NCBI GenBank assembly: GCA_937125135.1 | Contig: CAKZLD010000087.1 | Span: 1-45,636, forward strand | From: an uncultured Ignavibacterium sp. | GTDB lineage: Bacteria; Bacteroidota; Ignavibacteria; Ignavibacteriales; Ignavibacteriaceae | Reading direction: 5' to 3' | DNA length: 45,636 nt | Shown: positions 25,412 through 34,000 of the stretch, piece after piece | Position numbering within the stretch: the stretch's first letter is position 1 | How the letters are laid out: each line of letters opens with the position of its first letter | Position numbers and translations under genes: made by a program | Notes under the pieces: generated by a model | What the model saw: only the letters and a program-made list of their open reading frames with translations | Databases searched by the model: none | Told to the model about the DNA's origin: nothing

Positions 25412-26656
25412 GTGAAAAATTTACAAATTTTAGCAGTGTTTTTGATGATAATGAGCTTTGGTTATCAGGCAAATACTTTTGCTCAGATACCAGATTCATT
25501 AAAAAAGACTTACAGTCTATTTTCAGAATATCATAAAAATAAAGATTATCATAGTGCGCTTCCGTACGGTTGGGAGATTATTCACTATGCTCCTGAGGCA
25601 TTTTCAAAGTGGGTATTTTACAAAATGGAAGAGTGTTTATGGTATCTTCACGATTCGGCGAATGTTTCTCAGGCAGAGATTAAATCCATCAACGATACCA
25701 TTTTATATTTTTATGATCAGGCAATTAAATATCGTTCAGAAGATAAAGGGTATTTCCAGGCTCGTAAAGCGTTTGTTGCAGAAACATGGGTTGAGTTACC
25801 GGTTGATGAAGTTGTTAAAATGTATGAGCTTGCTTTTGAATGGAGACCTGATTTGTCAAGTTATTATTACCACAGATTGGGACAAATTTATAAAACTAAT
25901 ATGAATGATGATAATGATTATAAACTGAAGGCTCTCGATTTATATTCATTATTGTCAGAAAGAGAGCCAGATAATATACAATGGGTTCAGGAACTTGAAT
26001 CACTCGTTGATAATATAGATGAACTTTTAGTCATCACAAGAAAAAATTGGGAAGCTAATAAAGATGATTTATCCAGAGCTTGGAAATATGCTTCAACCGC
26101 AATTAGAGCACGAGACTTTAAAGAGGCAATAATTCCTTTAGAATTTTTAGTAAATAAATCACCAGAAACAATAAATTACTGGAATCAACTTGCAACTGCT
26201 TACCAAAAAACTGATAGATTAAATGATGCTGAAAAAGCTTTCAAAAAACTGATAGAATTAGAATCAGACAAACGTGAACACTATTTGAACTTAGGTTTAG
26301 TTTATAAAGAGCAAAATAAATACTCTGCTGCTCGTGCAGAATTTCAAAAAGCAAATGAAAAAGCTGGTGGTTGGGCTCTCGCTGTTTATTACGAAGGTTT
26401 ATTATACGAAGCTTCTGCGCGTGCTTGTGAATTTAATTTTGAAACTAAATTGGTTTATCTTTTAGCCCAGAACACTTACAGAAGGGCATTTAATATGGAT
26501 CCGACATTGACTGATGCTCAGGAGAGAGTTAATGCACTTTTCAGCTCAGTTCCAACGAAGGAAGATTATTTCTTTAGAGGTTTGAAATCTGGTCAAACTC
26601 TTCCAATTACAGGAAGTTGTTTCGGTTGGATAGGTCGAAGTGTTACTGTTCCATAA
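25412..26656 (+). CDS. Exported TPR-repeat protein
   Basis: The 414-residue protein starts at GTG 25412 with AAGGG upstream. The signal peptide is MKNLQILAVFLMIMSFGYQANTFAQ. Tetratricopeptide repeats fill the mature part, the clearest being INYWNQLATAYQKTDRLNDAEKAFKKLIELESDKREHYLNLGLVYKEQNKYSAARAEFQKANEKAG. A final TLPITGSCFGWIGRSVTVP tail contains a lone cysteine. It is probably periplasmic and organises envelope complexes. It ends the glgA operon, with a clear terminator 17 bases after its stop. An annotated ORF in another frame (25554-25904) is a shadow. Confidence 0.85.
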   Translation: MKNLQILAVFLMIMSFGYQANTFAQIPDSLKKTYSLFSEYHKNKDYHSALPYGWEIIHYAPEAFSKWVFYKMEECLWYLHDSANVSQAEIKSINDTILYFYDQAIKYRSEDKGYFQARKAFVAETWVELPVDEVVKMYELAFEWRPDLSSYYYHRLGQIYKTNMNDDNDYKLKALDLYSLLSEREPDNIQWVQELESLVDNIDELLVITRKNWEANKDDLSRAWKYASTAIRARDFKEAIIPLEFLVNKSPETINYWNQLATAYQKTDRLNDAEKAFKKLIELESDKREHYLNLGLVYKEQNKYSAARAEFQKANEKAGGWALAVYYEGLLYEASARACEFNFETKLVYLLAQNTYRRAFNMDPTLTDAQERVNALFSSVPTKEDYFFRGLKSGQTLPITGSCFGWIGRSVTVP

Positions 26657-26673
26657 AAATTTTAATAAACTTT

Positions 26674-26705
26674 AAGGTCTTTTGAGAAATCAAGAGACCT
26701 TTTTT
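26674..26705 (+). terminator. Intrinsic terminator of the glgA operon
   Basis: AAGGTCT/AGACCTT extended by a G-T pair and TTGA/TCAA gives a 12-pair stem with a GAAA tetraloop, followed by a run of T (26700-26705). It lies between the TPR gene and glyA and separates the two transcription units. Confidence 0.92.
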
Positions 26706-26734
26706 AATTTTTACTAAAACAAATTTAATGTAGT

Positions 26735-28024
26735 ATGATTAGAGATTTAACAAATGATCCTGAAGTATATCAGGTTCTACAATCAGAAATTGAAAGACAA
26801 ACAAAAAAGCTTGAGTTAATTGCATCTGAAAATTTTGTTAGTCCAGCAGTTTTAGAAGCGGCCGGCTCGGTTCTGACAAACAAATATGCAGAAGGTTATC
26901 CCGGTAAAAGATACTATGGAGGTTGTGAATTTGTTGATCAGGCAGAAGATTTAGCGCGGGAAAGATTAAAAAAATTATTCGGTGCTGAATATGTTAATGT
27001 TCAACCTCATAGTGGTTCTCAAGCAAATATGGCTGTTTTGATGACGTTTCTGAATCCGGGAGATAAGTTTTTAGGATTAAGTTTAGCTCACGGCGGACAT
27101 TTGACTCACGGCTCTCCCGTAAATTTTTCAGGAAAACTATATCAAGCAATTGGATATGAACTGAACGAAAAAACCGGCTTACTTGATTATGACAAAATTT
27201 CAGATTTAGCCAAAGAACATAAACCCAAAATGATAATTACCGGTGCAAGTGCATATTCAAGGGACTGGGATTACAAAAAATTCCGGGAAATTGCTGACTC
27301 TGTAAATGCTTTCTTGATGTGCGACATGGCTCATCCTGCTGGTTTGATTGCAAAAGGATTGTTAAATAATCCCCTTGATTATTGTGATGTCGTTACTTCG
27401 ACGACACATAAAACTCTTCGAGGACCTAGAGGAGGAATTATTCTTATGGGAAAAGATAAAGAAAATCCATGGGGACTTAAAACTCCAAAAGGTGATAGAA
27501 TAAAAATGATTTCTGAACTTTTAGATAGTATGGTAATGCCAGGAATTCAGGGTGGACCTTTAATGCATATAATTATGGCTAAAGCTGTTGCTTTCGGAGA
27601 AGCATTATCAGATTCATTCCTTGATTATACAAAACAGGTAGTTTCAAATTCTAAAGCTCTTGCAAACAAATTAATAGAATATGATTTTAATATTGTTTCT
27701 GGCGGTACGGATAATCACCTTATGCTTATTGATTTGACTAATAAGAATGTTACTGGTAAGCAAGCTGAAAATTCTTTGGAGAAAGCTGGTATAACAGTAA
27801 ATAAAAATATGGTGCCTTTCGATAAAAAGAGTCCATTTGTAACAAGTGGAATTCGAATAGGAACACCAGCTCTCACTACCAGAGGAATGAAAGAAACAGA
27901 AATGGAAATTATTGCGGGAATTATCGATCGGGCGATTAAGAATTTTGACAATGACAGTGTGTTATCAGAACTTAAAAACGAAGTTTATCAACTGACAAGT
28001 AAATTTCCACTTTTTGCTGGTTAG
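26735..28024 (+). CDS. glyA: Serine hydroxymethyltransferase
   Basis: A pyridoxal phosphate enzyme that makes glycine and methylene-tetrahydrofolate from serine. The 429-residue protein shows [62 protein letters not shown] and the lysine motif [15 protein letters not shown], where K226 should hold the cofactor. A good terminator lies upstream and tatC starts six bases after its stop, so it may start a new operon (glyA-tatC-polyprenyl synthase). I see no clear promoter or glycine riboswitch in the 29 bases between the terminator and the ATG. Confidence 0.98.
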   Translation: MIRDLTNDPEVYQVLQSEIERQTKKLELIASENFVSPAVLEAAGSVLTNKYAEGYPGKRYYGGCEFVDQAEDLARERLKKLFGAEYVNVQPHSGSQANMAVLMTFLNPGDKFLGLSLAHGGHLTHGSPVNFSGKLYQAIGYELNEKTGLLDYDKISDLAKEHKPKMIITGASAYSRDWDYKKFREIADSVNAFLMCDMAHPAGLIAKGLLNNPLDYCDVVTSTTHKTLRGPRGGIILMGKDKENPWGLKTPKGDRIKMISELLDSMVMPGIQGGPLMHIIMAKAVAFGEALSDSFLDYTKQVVSNSKALANKLIEYDFNIVSGGTDNHLMLIDLTNKNVTGKQAENSLEKAGITVNKNMVPFDKKSPFVTSGIRIGTPALTTRGMKETEMEIIAGIIDRAIKNFDNDSVLSELKNEVYQLTSKFPLFAG

Positions 28025-28030
28025 AAAATC

Positions 28031-28801
28031 TTGCTTAAGCTTTTTTCTAAAAAAAAAGAAAATAGTATTAATATCGAAAACGAAGGGGAGATGACATTTC
28101 TCGAACATCTCGAGGAATTACGTTGGCGATTGATTTATTCTTTTATCGGTGTTTTAATCGGGACGATTTTAGCTTGGATTTTTATTGACTTTTTGGTTGA
28201 AGAAATACTCTTAAAGCCCGCTACTAAAAACAATATTCCATTACAAAATTTAAAGCCCTTTGGACAAATATTCCTGTATTTTCAAATTGCAATCATTGCT
28301 GGAATAATTCTCAGCATTCCAAATATATTCTATCAATTATGGAAATTTATTTCTCCTGCTTTGAGAAAAAACGAACGAAAATATATTCTTGCAATTGTGA
28401 TTTTTTCTTCGGTTTGTTTTTTATTAGGAATTCTATTTGCTTACTTTGTTATGTTGCCTTTAACTCTCTCATTTGCAAGTCAATTTGGAACTACTGAAAT
28501 TAAAAATGAATTTGCTATTGATGAATATATGTCCATAATCATAAGTGTTATGCTTGCTGCAGGACTTGTTTTTGAGCTACCAATGTTATCATTTTTTCTA
28601 TCTAAGTTAGGAATTTTAACACCCGATTTTATGAAAAAATATCGCAAACATTCATTAGTTATAATTTTAATTGCAGCTGCTGTTCTTACACCCGGAACTG
28701 ATCCAGTTTCGCAGGTTATATTAGCTGTCCCTTTGTTTCTACTCTATGAAATAAGTATTTTAGTTTCAAAATTATCTCAGAAAAAAGTTGTTGAACAATA
28801 G
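28031..28801 (+). CDS. tatC: TatC twin-arginine translocase subunit
   Basis: The integral membrane receptor of the Tat export system. A cytoplasmic N-terminal leader with EMTFLEHLEELRWRLIYSF is followed by six membrane segments. Family landmarks such as PNIFYQLWKFISPAL and VLTPGTDPVSQVILAVPLFLLYEISI are present. The track start is TTG 28031 with a poor ribosome site; an internal ATG at 28091 gives the shorter MTFLEHLEELRW start, but GGGGAG directly abuts it. The next gene overlaps by 14 bases. No tatA or tatB gene is seen in the window. Family is certain; the start is not. Confidence 0.95.
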   Translation: MLKLFSKKKENSINIENEGEMTFLEHLEELRWRLIYSFIGVLIGTILAWIFIDFLVEEILLKPATKNNIPLQNLKPFGQIFLYFQIAIIAGIILSIPNIFYQLWKFISPALRKNERKYILAIVIFSSVCFLLGILFAYFVMLPLTLSFASQFGTTEIKNEFAIDEYMSIIISVMLAAGLVFELPMLSFFLSKLGILTPDFMKKYRKHSLVIILIAAAVLTPGTDPVSQVILAVPLFLLYEISILVSKLSQKKVVEQ

Positions 28802-29768
28802 ACTTAATACTATCAGTACATCTGTTAAAGACGAATTAAAAATTTTTCAGGATTTCTTCCAGGAATCAATGAAAAGTAAAGTCGGGTTAATTGACTTAAT
28901 TGCTCGATATATAATTCGTCAAAAAGGTAAAAGAATCAGACCACTGCTTGTTCTCCTCTCTGCGAAGATATCAGGCGGAATAAATGAGAGAACTTATAGA
29001 GGAGCTGTATTGGTAGAACTTTTACACACTGCCACTTTAATTCATGACGACGTAGTTGACAATGCCGAAAAAAGAAGAAACTTCTGGTCAATCAATAGAG
29101 TCTTCAAAAATAAAGTTTCTGTTTTAATGGGAGATTATCTGCTATCGAGAGGTTTGATGTTGTCTGTTGATAATAAGGATTTTGATTTTCTTGGTGTTAT
29201 TACAGATGCTGTTAAGAGGATGTCTGAAGGCGAATTACTTCAGATTCAAAAAACCAGAAAACTTGATATAAATGAAGAAACTTATTATCAGGTAATCTCT
29301 GATAAAACAGCTTCACTTATTGAAACCTGTTGTACTATTGGTGCAATGAGTGCAACAGATAATCAGGAATATTTGAATGCACTGAAAACATTCGGGCATA
29401 ATCTCGGTATGTCATTTCAAATTCGAGATGATATATTGGATTATGAGGGACAAAGCTTTTTAATGGGTAAACCTATTGGTGGCGATATAAAAGAAAAGAA
29501 AATTACATTACCTTTAATTCATAGTCTTAGCAGAGTTTCAAAGGCAGAAGCAGATAACTTAAAAAAGAAGCTGAAAAACAAGAATGATAAATCAACTGTA
29601 AAAGAAGTAATTGAATTCGTACGAAATAATAGTGGAATTGAATATGCTTACAATGTTTCCTTAGAATTTGCCCAAAAAGCTAAAGATTCATTAAAAATCT
29701 TTAAAGATTCAGAAACAAAGATTGCACTCGAATCTCTGATTGACTTTGTTACGGAGAGAAAGAACTAA
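28788..29768 (+). CDS. Trans-polyprenyl diphosphate synthase
   Basis: A prenyltransferase (octaprenyl/heptaprenyl type) supplying quinone or carrier-lipid side chains. The first aspartate-rich motif is LIHDDVVDNAEKRR and the second is IRDDILDYEG. KGKRIRPLLVLLSA and MGKPIGGDIKEKKITLPLIHSL also match. Length of 326 residues fits the long-chain class. The start is TTG (28788), inside the tatC end. The gene ends four bases into the convergent uspA. A menaquinone tail role is likely in this group of organisms, but the chain length cannot be read from the sequence by eye. Confidence 0.93.
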   Translation: MLNNRLNTISTSVKDELKIFQDFFQESMKSKVGLIDLIARYIIRQKGKRIRPLLVLLSAKISGGINERTYRGAVLVELLHTATLIHDDVVDNAEKRRNFWSINRVFKNKVSVLMGDYLLSRGLMLSVDNKDFDFLGVITDAVKRMSEGELLQIQKTRKLDINEETYYQVISDKTASLIETCCTIGAMSATDNQEYLNALKTFGHNLGMSFQIRDDILDYEGQSFLMGKPIGGDIKEKKITLPLIHSLSRVSKAEADNLKKKLKNKNDKSTVKEVIEFVRNNSGIEYAYNVSLEFAQKAKDSLKIFKDSETKIALESLIDFVTERKN

Positions 29769-30250
29769 TTGTGATTTAAATTTTCTTTATAATTAAATCC
29801 CTTTAATGGTTCTCTCAATGTAAGTACAGGACAAGGAGCTTTTCTCACAACTTTTTCAGCGGTGCTGCCGAATAGTATATGCTCAACTCCAGAATGTCCG
29901 TGTGTAGCAATTATAATCATATCAACATCTAACTCAGAAGCAGCTTGTATTATTTCTACAAAAGGTTTTCCTGTTTTGATGACAATTTGGAATTTAATTT
30001 CAGGATGGATTTCATTTTTTGCCAGTTTTTGTAATTCTTCCTGAGCTCTTTTATCTAATTCAATATCAATAGTTGGAATTGCAATTTGTCCCATACTAAA
30101 ATCTGGTGGATAAACCATCGGTTCAACAACATATATCAAAATAATTTCTGCATTAAAATATTTAGCGAACTCCTGAGCGTATTTAAGAGCGCTTTTTGAA
30201 TAGTCCGAGAAATCAATCGGAACTAGAATCTTTTTGATATTCAATTTCAT
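29765..30250 (-). CDS. UspA-family universal stress protein
   Basis: A 161-residue single-domain universal stress protein, probably ATP-binding. The N-terminal ILVPIDFSDYSKSALKYAQEFA and the C-terminal ATHGHSGVEHILFGSTAEKVVRKAPCPVLTLR carry the G-x2-G-x9-G(S/T) nucleotide motif. Its start lies 38 bases inside the upstream cyclic-nucleotide-binding gene, so the two are translated from one message. A stress-related role under control of the operon is inferred. The gene is convergent with, and overlaps, the polyprenyl synthase gene by four bases. Confidence 0.93.
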   Translation of the reverse strand: MKLNIKKILVPIDFSDYSKSALKYAQEFAKYFNAEIILIYVVEPMVYPPDFSMGQIAIPTIDIELDKRAQEELQKLAKNEIHPEIKFQIVIKTGKPFVEIIQAASELDVDMIIIATHGHSGVEHILFGSTAEKVVRKAPCPVLTLREPLKGFNYKENLNHN

Positions 30251-30791
30251 ATTGTAATCCTTTCTGTGTTTTTATTAGAAGGGATAGATAATCTTCATTA
30301 ATGTTTCTTAATCTCTCAGCAAGAATTAACGAAATCCCCTGCAATATTTTAATACCTCTTTTCGGATATTTTTCGATAAATTCATCGAGGTCTGGTTTGA
30401 AGAGAACAGAGACTCTGCAATTAGTTTTTGCAATAGCAGATGCGGATCTTTTTTCGTTATCTATTAAAGCTAATTCACCGAAAAAATCTCCTTTGCCTAA
30501 ATTTGCAAGAATCAACTCAGTTTTGTCATTGAATTTTCTTTTTATCTCAACTTCGCCATCACGGATCAAGTATAATCCAATCCCAACATCACCCTGAAGA
30601 AAAATGAATTCACCGGGAACATAAGTTCTATTATGAGTAATTTCAAGAAGTTCATTAAGTTCTTTTTTACTTAGAAAATTAAAAATCGGAATATGTTTTA
30701 TAGATTTTCTTAAGTCATCTCTTTCAGTAGGAGAGTTGAATAAATTAGTCCAAAAACTTGTTCGATAATTTTGTTGATTATTATTATCCAT
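30213..30791 (-). CDS. Cyclic-nucleotide-binding domain protein, no output domain
   Basis: A 192-residue protein with one cNMP-binding domain, resembling the sensor half of CRP. KKELNELLEITHNRTYVPGEFIFLQGDVGIGLYLIRDGEVEI precedes the phosphate-binding cassette GDFFGELALIDNEKRSASAIAKT. No helix-turn-helix follows; the C-terminal helices (LAERLRNINEDYLSLLIKTQKG) may be a coiled partner surface. It could tune a neighbouring protein rather than DNA. The gene sits seven bases after hisA-like and overlaps uspA by 38 bases. The ligand (cAMP, cGMP or none) cannot be told. Confidence 0.9.
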   Translation of the reverse strand: MDNNNQQNYRTSFWTNLFNSPTERDDLRKSIKHIPIFNFLSKKELNELLEITHNRTYVPGEFIFLQGDVGIGLYLIRDGEVEIKRKFNDKTELILANLGKGDFFGELALIDNEKRSASAIAKTNCRVSVLFKPDLDEFIEKYPKRGIKILQGISLILAERLRNINEDYLSLLIKTQKGLQYEIEYQKDSSSD

Positions 30792-30798
30792 TTTTACC

Positions 30799-31563
30799 TC
30801 AATTAAAAATACCTGATTCAGCTATCCGCCAAATTTTTTGACACGGAAATTTATTTTCATAAAGAGCTCTTCCGATAATTACAGAGTCAATACCTTCACT
30901 TAAGTAATTTTGGATATTCTGCAAATCTCGATAACCTGATACTCCACCAGAGTGAGTAACTTTTCTTTCAGTAACTCTTGCAACGTTCAGTGAGTAGTCC
31001 AGATTGATGCCTTGCATCAATCCATTTTTCGTAACATCTGTAACTATAAATCTTTCAACGCCAATTTCGGTGAGTCTTTTGGCGAAGTCAATATAATTCA
31101 CATCAGTTTTTATTCTTCTGCTTCTGATACAAATAAAATCATCAATTATGTCTAAGGAAGAAACTATTTTAGTCGGTCCATACCTTTCAAGAATTTTTAT
31201 AAAAGTAGGTAAATCTTCAACTGCTAAGGTACCTAAAGCTAATCGATGAACTCCGATATTAAATAATTCCTCAGCATCATTCATATTTCTAACTCCACCA
31301 GCAAACTCAACGGGAATAATTACAGAATTACAAATCTGTTCAACGAGCGAAAAATTTTTCTTCGATTCCTGTTGAGAGCAATCAAAATCAACTATATGAA
31401 GAAGTTTTGCATTTTCTGTTCTCCAGATTAAAGCCATCTCGACAGGATCATCACCATATTCAATGCATTCAAGCTCAGGAATTTCTTTAACTATTCGAAC
31501 AATTTTTCCATCCTTGATATCAATAGAAGGAATGATAAGTAAATTTTTCTGTATGTTTTTCAT
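30799..31563 (-). CDS. hisA: HisA-like phosphoribosyl isomerase
   Basis: The 254-residue TIM barrel matches HisA (ProFAR isomerase) of histidine synthesis. IIPSIDIKDGKIVRI holds the first catalytic Asp, and DPVEMALIW, LHIVDFD, PVEFAGGVRN, SLDII with the second Asp, TDVTKNGLMQGINLD, HSGGVSG and VIIGRALYENKF follow. The usual GW motif after the second Asp is replaced by IRSRRIKTD, which is unusual. No other his gene is in the window, so this may be the isolated pathway gene or a paralogue with a changed substrate. It is the first gene of the usp operon, divergent from greA. Confidence 0.82.
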   Translation of the reverse strand: MKNIQKNLLIIPSIDIKDGKIVRIVKEIPELECIEYGDDPVEMALIWRTENAKLLHIVDFDCSQQESKKNFSLVEQICNSVIIPVEFAGGVRNMNDAEELFNIGVHRLALGTLAVEDLPTFIKILERYGPTKIVSSLDIIDDFICIRSRRIKTDVNYIDFAKRLTEIGVERFIVTDVTKNGLMQGINLDYSLNVARVTERKVTHSGGVSGYRDLQNIQNYLSEGIDSVIIGRALYENKFPCQKIWRIAESGIFN

Positions 31564-31659
31564 AGTCTAACTAATCTTTGTTTGAAAATTAATACACTTA
31601 TACTTAAAAGGAAACATAATTGTTTATTTCAGGTGAGTTTATTAGTAAGTATGAAATCA

Positions 31660-31691
31660 CTTGCATTGAGATTATAGCATTTATATTTTTG
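31660..31691 (+). promoter_or_regulatory. Promoter candidate ahead of greA
   Basis: TATTTTTG at 31684-31691 matches TAnnTTTG. CTTG at 31660-31663, one base off TTTG, sits 20 bases ahead. The predicted transcript start (about 31695-31697) falls at the base of the hairpin that follows. Both elements were identified by eye against the Bacteroidota consensus. Confidence 0.4.
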
Positions 31692-31695
31692 GACA

Positions 31696-31735
31696 GCCAC
31701 TGTGAAGAATTTTCTACGCGGTGGCAATTTTTTTT
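31696..31735 (+). promoter_or_regulatory. Terminator-like hairpin in the greA leader
   Basis: GCCACTGTG pairs with CGCGGTGGC (nine pairs, two of them G-T) around a 12-base loop. AA and eight T follow. It ends about 30 bases before the greA start codon, so it is positioned as an attenuator of greA. It is oriented for the plus strand. The rest of the 31564-31758 gap shows only promoter-like elements and no gene. Confidence 0.6.
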
Positions 31736-31764
31736 AACTAATCCATAAAAAAATATAGGTGTTT

Positions 31765-32241
31765 ATGAACGGTCAGGGTTTTGTCTATCTAACAAGAGAA
31801 AGATTACTGGAGTTAGAAAAACAACTTCAGGAAATGAAAACCAACGGAAGAAAAGAAATTGCGCGCAAGATCGCAGAGGCAAGGTCTCACGGAGACTTGT
31901 CCGAAAATGCAGAATATGATGCCGCAAAAGAAGAGCAGGGATTGTTTGAGTTAAAAATTAGTAAGCTCGAAGATATTCTCTCACGAGCAACTGTAATTGA
32001 TACATCAAAGTTGCCTAATGATGAAGTTCACATTCTTTCTGTTGTTAAAATTAAAAATCTGAAGACTAATAAAATTTTTCAATATACACTTGTCTCACCG
32101 GAAGAAGCGGATTTTCAAGCAGGAAAGATTTCTATATCATCTCCGGTTGGTCAAGGATTGATGGGTTGTAAAGTCGGGCAAAAGGTTGAAATCAAAGCTC
32201 CTGCAGGTATTTTACATTTTGAAATTTTAGAAATTACTTAA
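31765..32241 (+). CDS. greA: GreA transcription elongation factor
   Basis: The protein binds stalled RNA polymerase through its secondary channel and stimulates cleavage of backtracked RNA. The N-terminal coiled coil has VYLTRERLLELEKQLQEMK and the tip acidic segment ARSHGDLSENAEYDAAKEEQ with the conserved Asp and Glu. The C-terminal FKBP-like domain (VSPEEADFQAGKISISSPVGQGLMGCKVGQKVEIKAPAG) is complete. I prefer ATG 31765 (158 residues) over the GTG of the track at 31759 because AGGTG then serves as the ribosome site. It leads an operon with ribD eight bases after the stop, and has an attenuator-like leader. Confidence 0.97.
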   Translation: MNGQGFVYLTRERLLELEKQLQEMKTNGRKEIARKIAEARSHGDLSENAEYDAAKEEQGLFELKISKLEDILSRATVIDTSKLPNDEVHILSVVKIKNLKTNKIFQYTLVSPEEADFQAGKISISSPVGQGLMGCKVGQKVEIKAPAGILHFEILEIT

Positions 32242-32249
32242 ATATTCAA

Positions 32250-33341
32250 TTGAATGATGAAACTTACATAAAATTATGCATTGAACTTGCTAAACGAGCA
32301 GTTGGATTTGTAAGTCCCAATCCGCTTGTTGGTTGTGTTATTGTAAAAAATAATAAAATTATTGGAGCCGGATTTCATCAGAAATATGGAGATAATCACG
32401 CTGAAGTAAATGCAATAAATTCAGCAAAAGAATCATTAAAAGATTCAACATTATATGTAAACCTTGAACCATGTGCACACTTCGGAAATACCCCTCCTTG
32501 CACAGAAGTAATTATAAAAAGTGGAATCAAAAAAGTTGTTGTTGGGACAGTGGATCCAAATCCACTCGTGCAAGGAAATGGTATAAAAATTCTGAAACAA
32601 TCAGGCATTGATATAAAAGTGGGAGTATTGGAAAAAGAATGTTATGAATTAAATAAATTCTTTTTCAAGTTTATCCAAAAAAAAGTTCCATTCATTACAT
32701 TAAAAATTGCCCAAACTTTAGATGGTTTTATTGCTGATAAATTTTATAACTCTAAATGGATTTCATCAATTTCCTCTAGGAAAATTGTTCATTCAATGAG
32801 AGCGCAATATGATGCAGTCTTAGTTGGTGTTAATACTGCTAATTTAGATAACCCTTTGCTTAATGTAAGGTTTGGTGAAGGCAGAAATCCAATAAGAATA
32901 GTTCTCGACACAGATTTGAAAATTGATAAATCAATCAAACTGATAACTAAAAACTTCGATAAGAAGACAATTGTTTTTTGCTCGGAAGAAGCAAAGAATA
33001 ATAAAAAAAATAAAGTAAAAAATCTTATGTCAAATGGAGTTGATGTAATCTCTGTTGATGAATTAAAGGGTGGTTTGGATTTAAATCAGATAATGAAAAT
33101 TTTAAGTAGGAAAAACATTACTTCAGTTTTAGTCGAAGGTGGAGCAAGAATATTTTCATCTTTTATTCAAAAAAAATTATGGGATGAGATTAACATTTTC
33201 ATTGCACCGAAAATTTTAGGAAAAGGACTTACTGCATTTTCAAATTTAGGATCAGGTAAAATTGATGACGTTTATGAATTCAAAAATGTGAATATAGAAA
33301 AAGTTAATAATGATACTTTAATAACAATTAGTAAGAACTAA
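32250..33341 (+). CDS. ribD: RibD riboflavin deaminase/reductase
   Basis: A bifunctional enzyme for steps two and three of riboflavin synthesis. The N-terminal cytidine-deaminase-like zinc site has HAEVNAI and PCAHFGNTPPC. The C-terminal reductase domain contains TLKIAQTLDGFIAD, SIRKIVHSMRAQYDAVLVGVNTANLDNPLLNVR and a nucleotide-binding LVEGGARIFSSFI. Length of 363 residues is standard. It starts with TTG 32250; both nearby ATGs are in another frame. ribE follows after 14 bases. I see no FMN riboswitch in the leader. ribBA and ribH are not in the window. Confidence 0.97.
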   Translation: MNDETYIKLCIELAKRAVGFVSPNPLVGCVIVKNNKIIGAGFHQKYGDNHAEVNAINSAKESLKDSTLYVNLEPCAHFGNTPPCTEVIIKSGIKKVVVGTVDPNPLVQGNGIKILKQSGIDIKVGVLEKECYELNKFFFKFIQKKVPFITLKIAQTLDGFIADKFYNSKWISSISSRKIVHSMRAQYDAVLVGVNTANLDNPLLNVRFGEGRNPIRIVLDTDLKIDKSIKLITKNFDKKTIVFCSEEAKNNKKNKVKNLMSNGVDVISVDELKGGLDLNQIMKILSRKNITSVLVEGGARIFSSFIQKKLWDEINIFIAPKILGKGLTAFSNLGSGKIDDVYEFKNVNIEKVNNDTLITISKN

Positions 33342-33355
33342 AAAATGGAGATTTT

Positions 33356-33958
33356 ATGTTTACAGGATTAGTAGAAGAAAAAGGTAAATTAAAAAACAAA
33401 ATAGCAACCGGGGATGGTTTTCAATTTGAAGTTGAAGCAAGTTTAGTTTTAAGTGACTTAAATGTTGGAAACAGTATTGCAGTTAATGGTTGCTGTTTAA
33501 CAGTAGTTAAAAGAACTGAAAATTCATTCTTCGTAGATACTATTGAAGAAACTCTGAGCAAGACCAATCTCGGAGTTCTAAAACAAGGAGATTTAGTAAA
33601 TCTCGAACGTCCATTAAAAGCTGACGCAAGATTAGGAGGGCATTTTGTTCTCGGTCATGTTGACACTGTTGGTAGAGTTGAAGCAATTAAAGAACTTTCC
33701 AATAGTCATTGGATGACTTTTTCATATCCCGATAAGTTTAAGCATTTGTTAATTTATGTTGGATCGATTGCAATTGATGGTGTTAGTATGACAGTTGCTC
33801 AATTGGAAGGTAATACTTTTTCAGTTGGCATAATTCCTCACACATGGAAAGAGACAATATTTGCTGAAAAAAAAGTTGGTGACACAGTGAATCTTGAGTT
33901 CGATGTTTTGGGTAAATACGTTGAAAGAATAATGAATAATAAACCATCAAATGAATAA
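33356..33958 (+). CDS. ribE: Riboflavin synthase alpha chain
   Basis: The enzyme dismutates two lumazine molecules to riboflavin and a pyrimidine. The canonical start MFTGLVEEKG, the first lumazine-binding barrel NSIAVNGCCLTVV, the second barrel LGGHFVLGHVDTVG and IAIDGVSMTVAQLEGNTFSVGIIPHTWKET are all present. The two tandem Lum_binding domains give the usual 200 residues. AAAAATGGAG precedes the ATG. It follows ribD and overlaps tilS. Confidence 0.98.
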   Translation: MFTGLVEEKGKLKNKIATGDGFQFEVEASLVLSDLNVGNSIAVNGCCLTVVKRTENSFFVDTIEETLSKTNLGVLKQGDLVNLERPLKADARLGGHFVLGHVDTVGRVEAIKELSNSHWMTFSYPDKFKHLLIYVGSIAIDGVSMTVAQLEGNTFSVGIIPHTWKETIFAEKKVGDTVNLEFDVLGKYVERIMNNKPSNE

Positions 33959-34000
33959 TAGTGCATTTAATAAAACTATTGAACAAAAGTTAATCAAATT
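33356..34000 (+). other. Overlap zone of ribE and tilS
   Basis: The ribE reading frame (ending 33958) and the tilS start (33951) overlap by eight bases, which suggests coupled translation. This note marks the junction only; the two genes are listed separately. Confidence 0.5.

Noticed and set aside
25554-25904. Plus-strand 116-residue ORF within the TPR gene
   Set aside because: It is a frame shadow with unnatural composition, inside a well-supported TPR coding frame.
31584-31614. TTTC-N19-TAATTTTC on the minus strand before the hisA-like gene
   Set aside because: Spacing is right for a promoter, but both boxes miss the final G, so I did not list it as a feature.
32242-32300. Possible FMN riboswitch ahead of ribD
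   Set aside because: Only eight bases separate greA and ribD, and no RFN-type conserved segments are visible there or in the greA leader.
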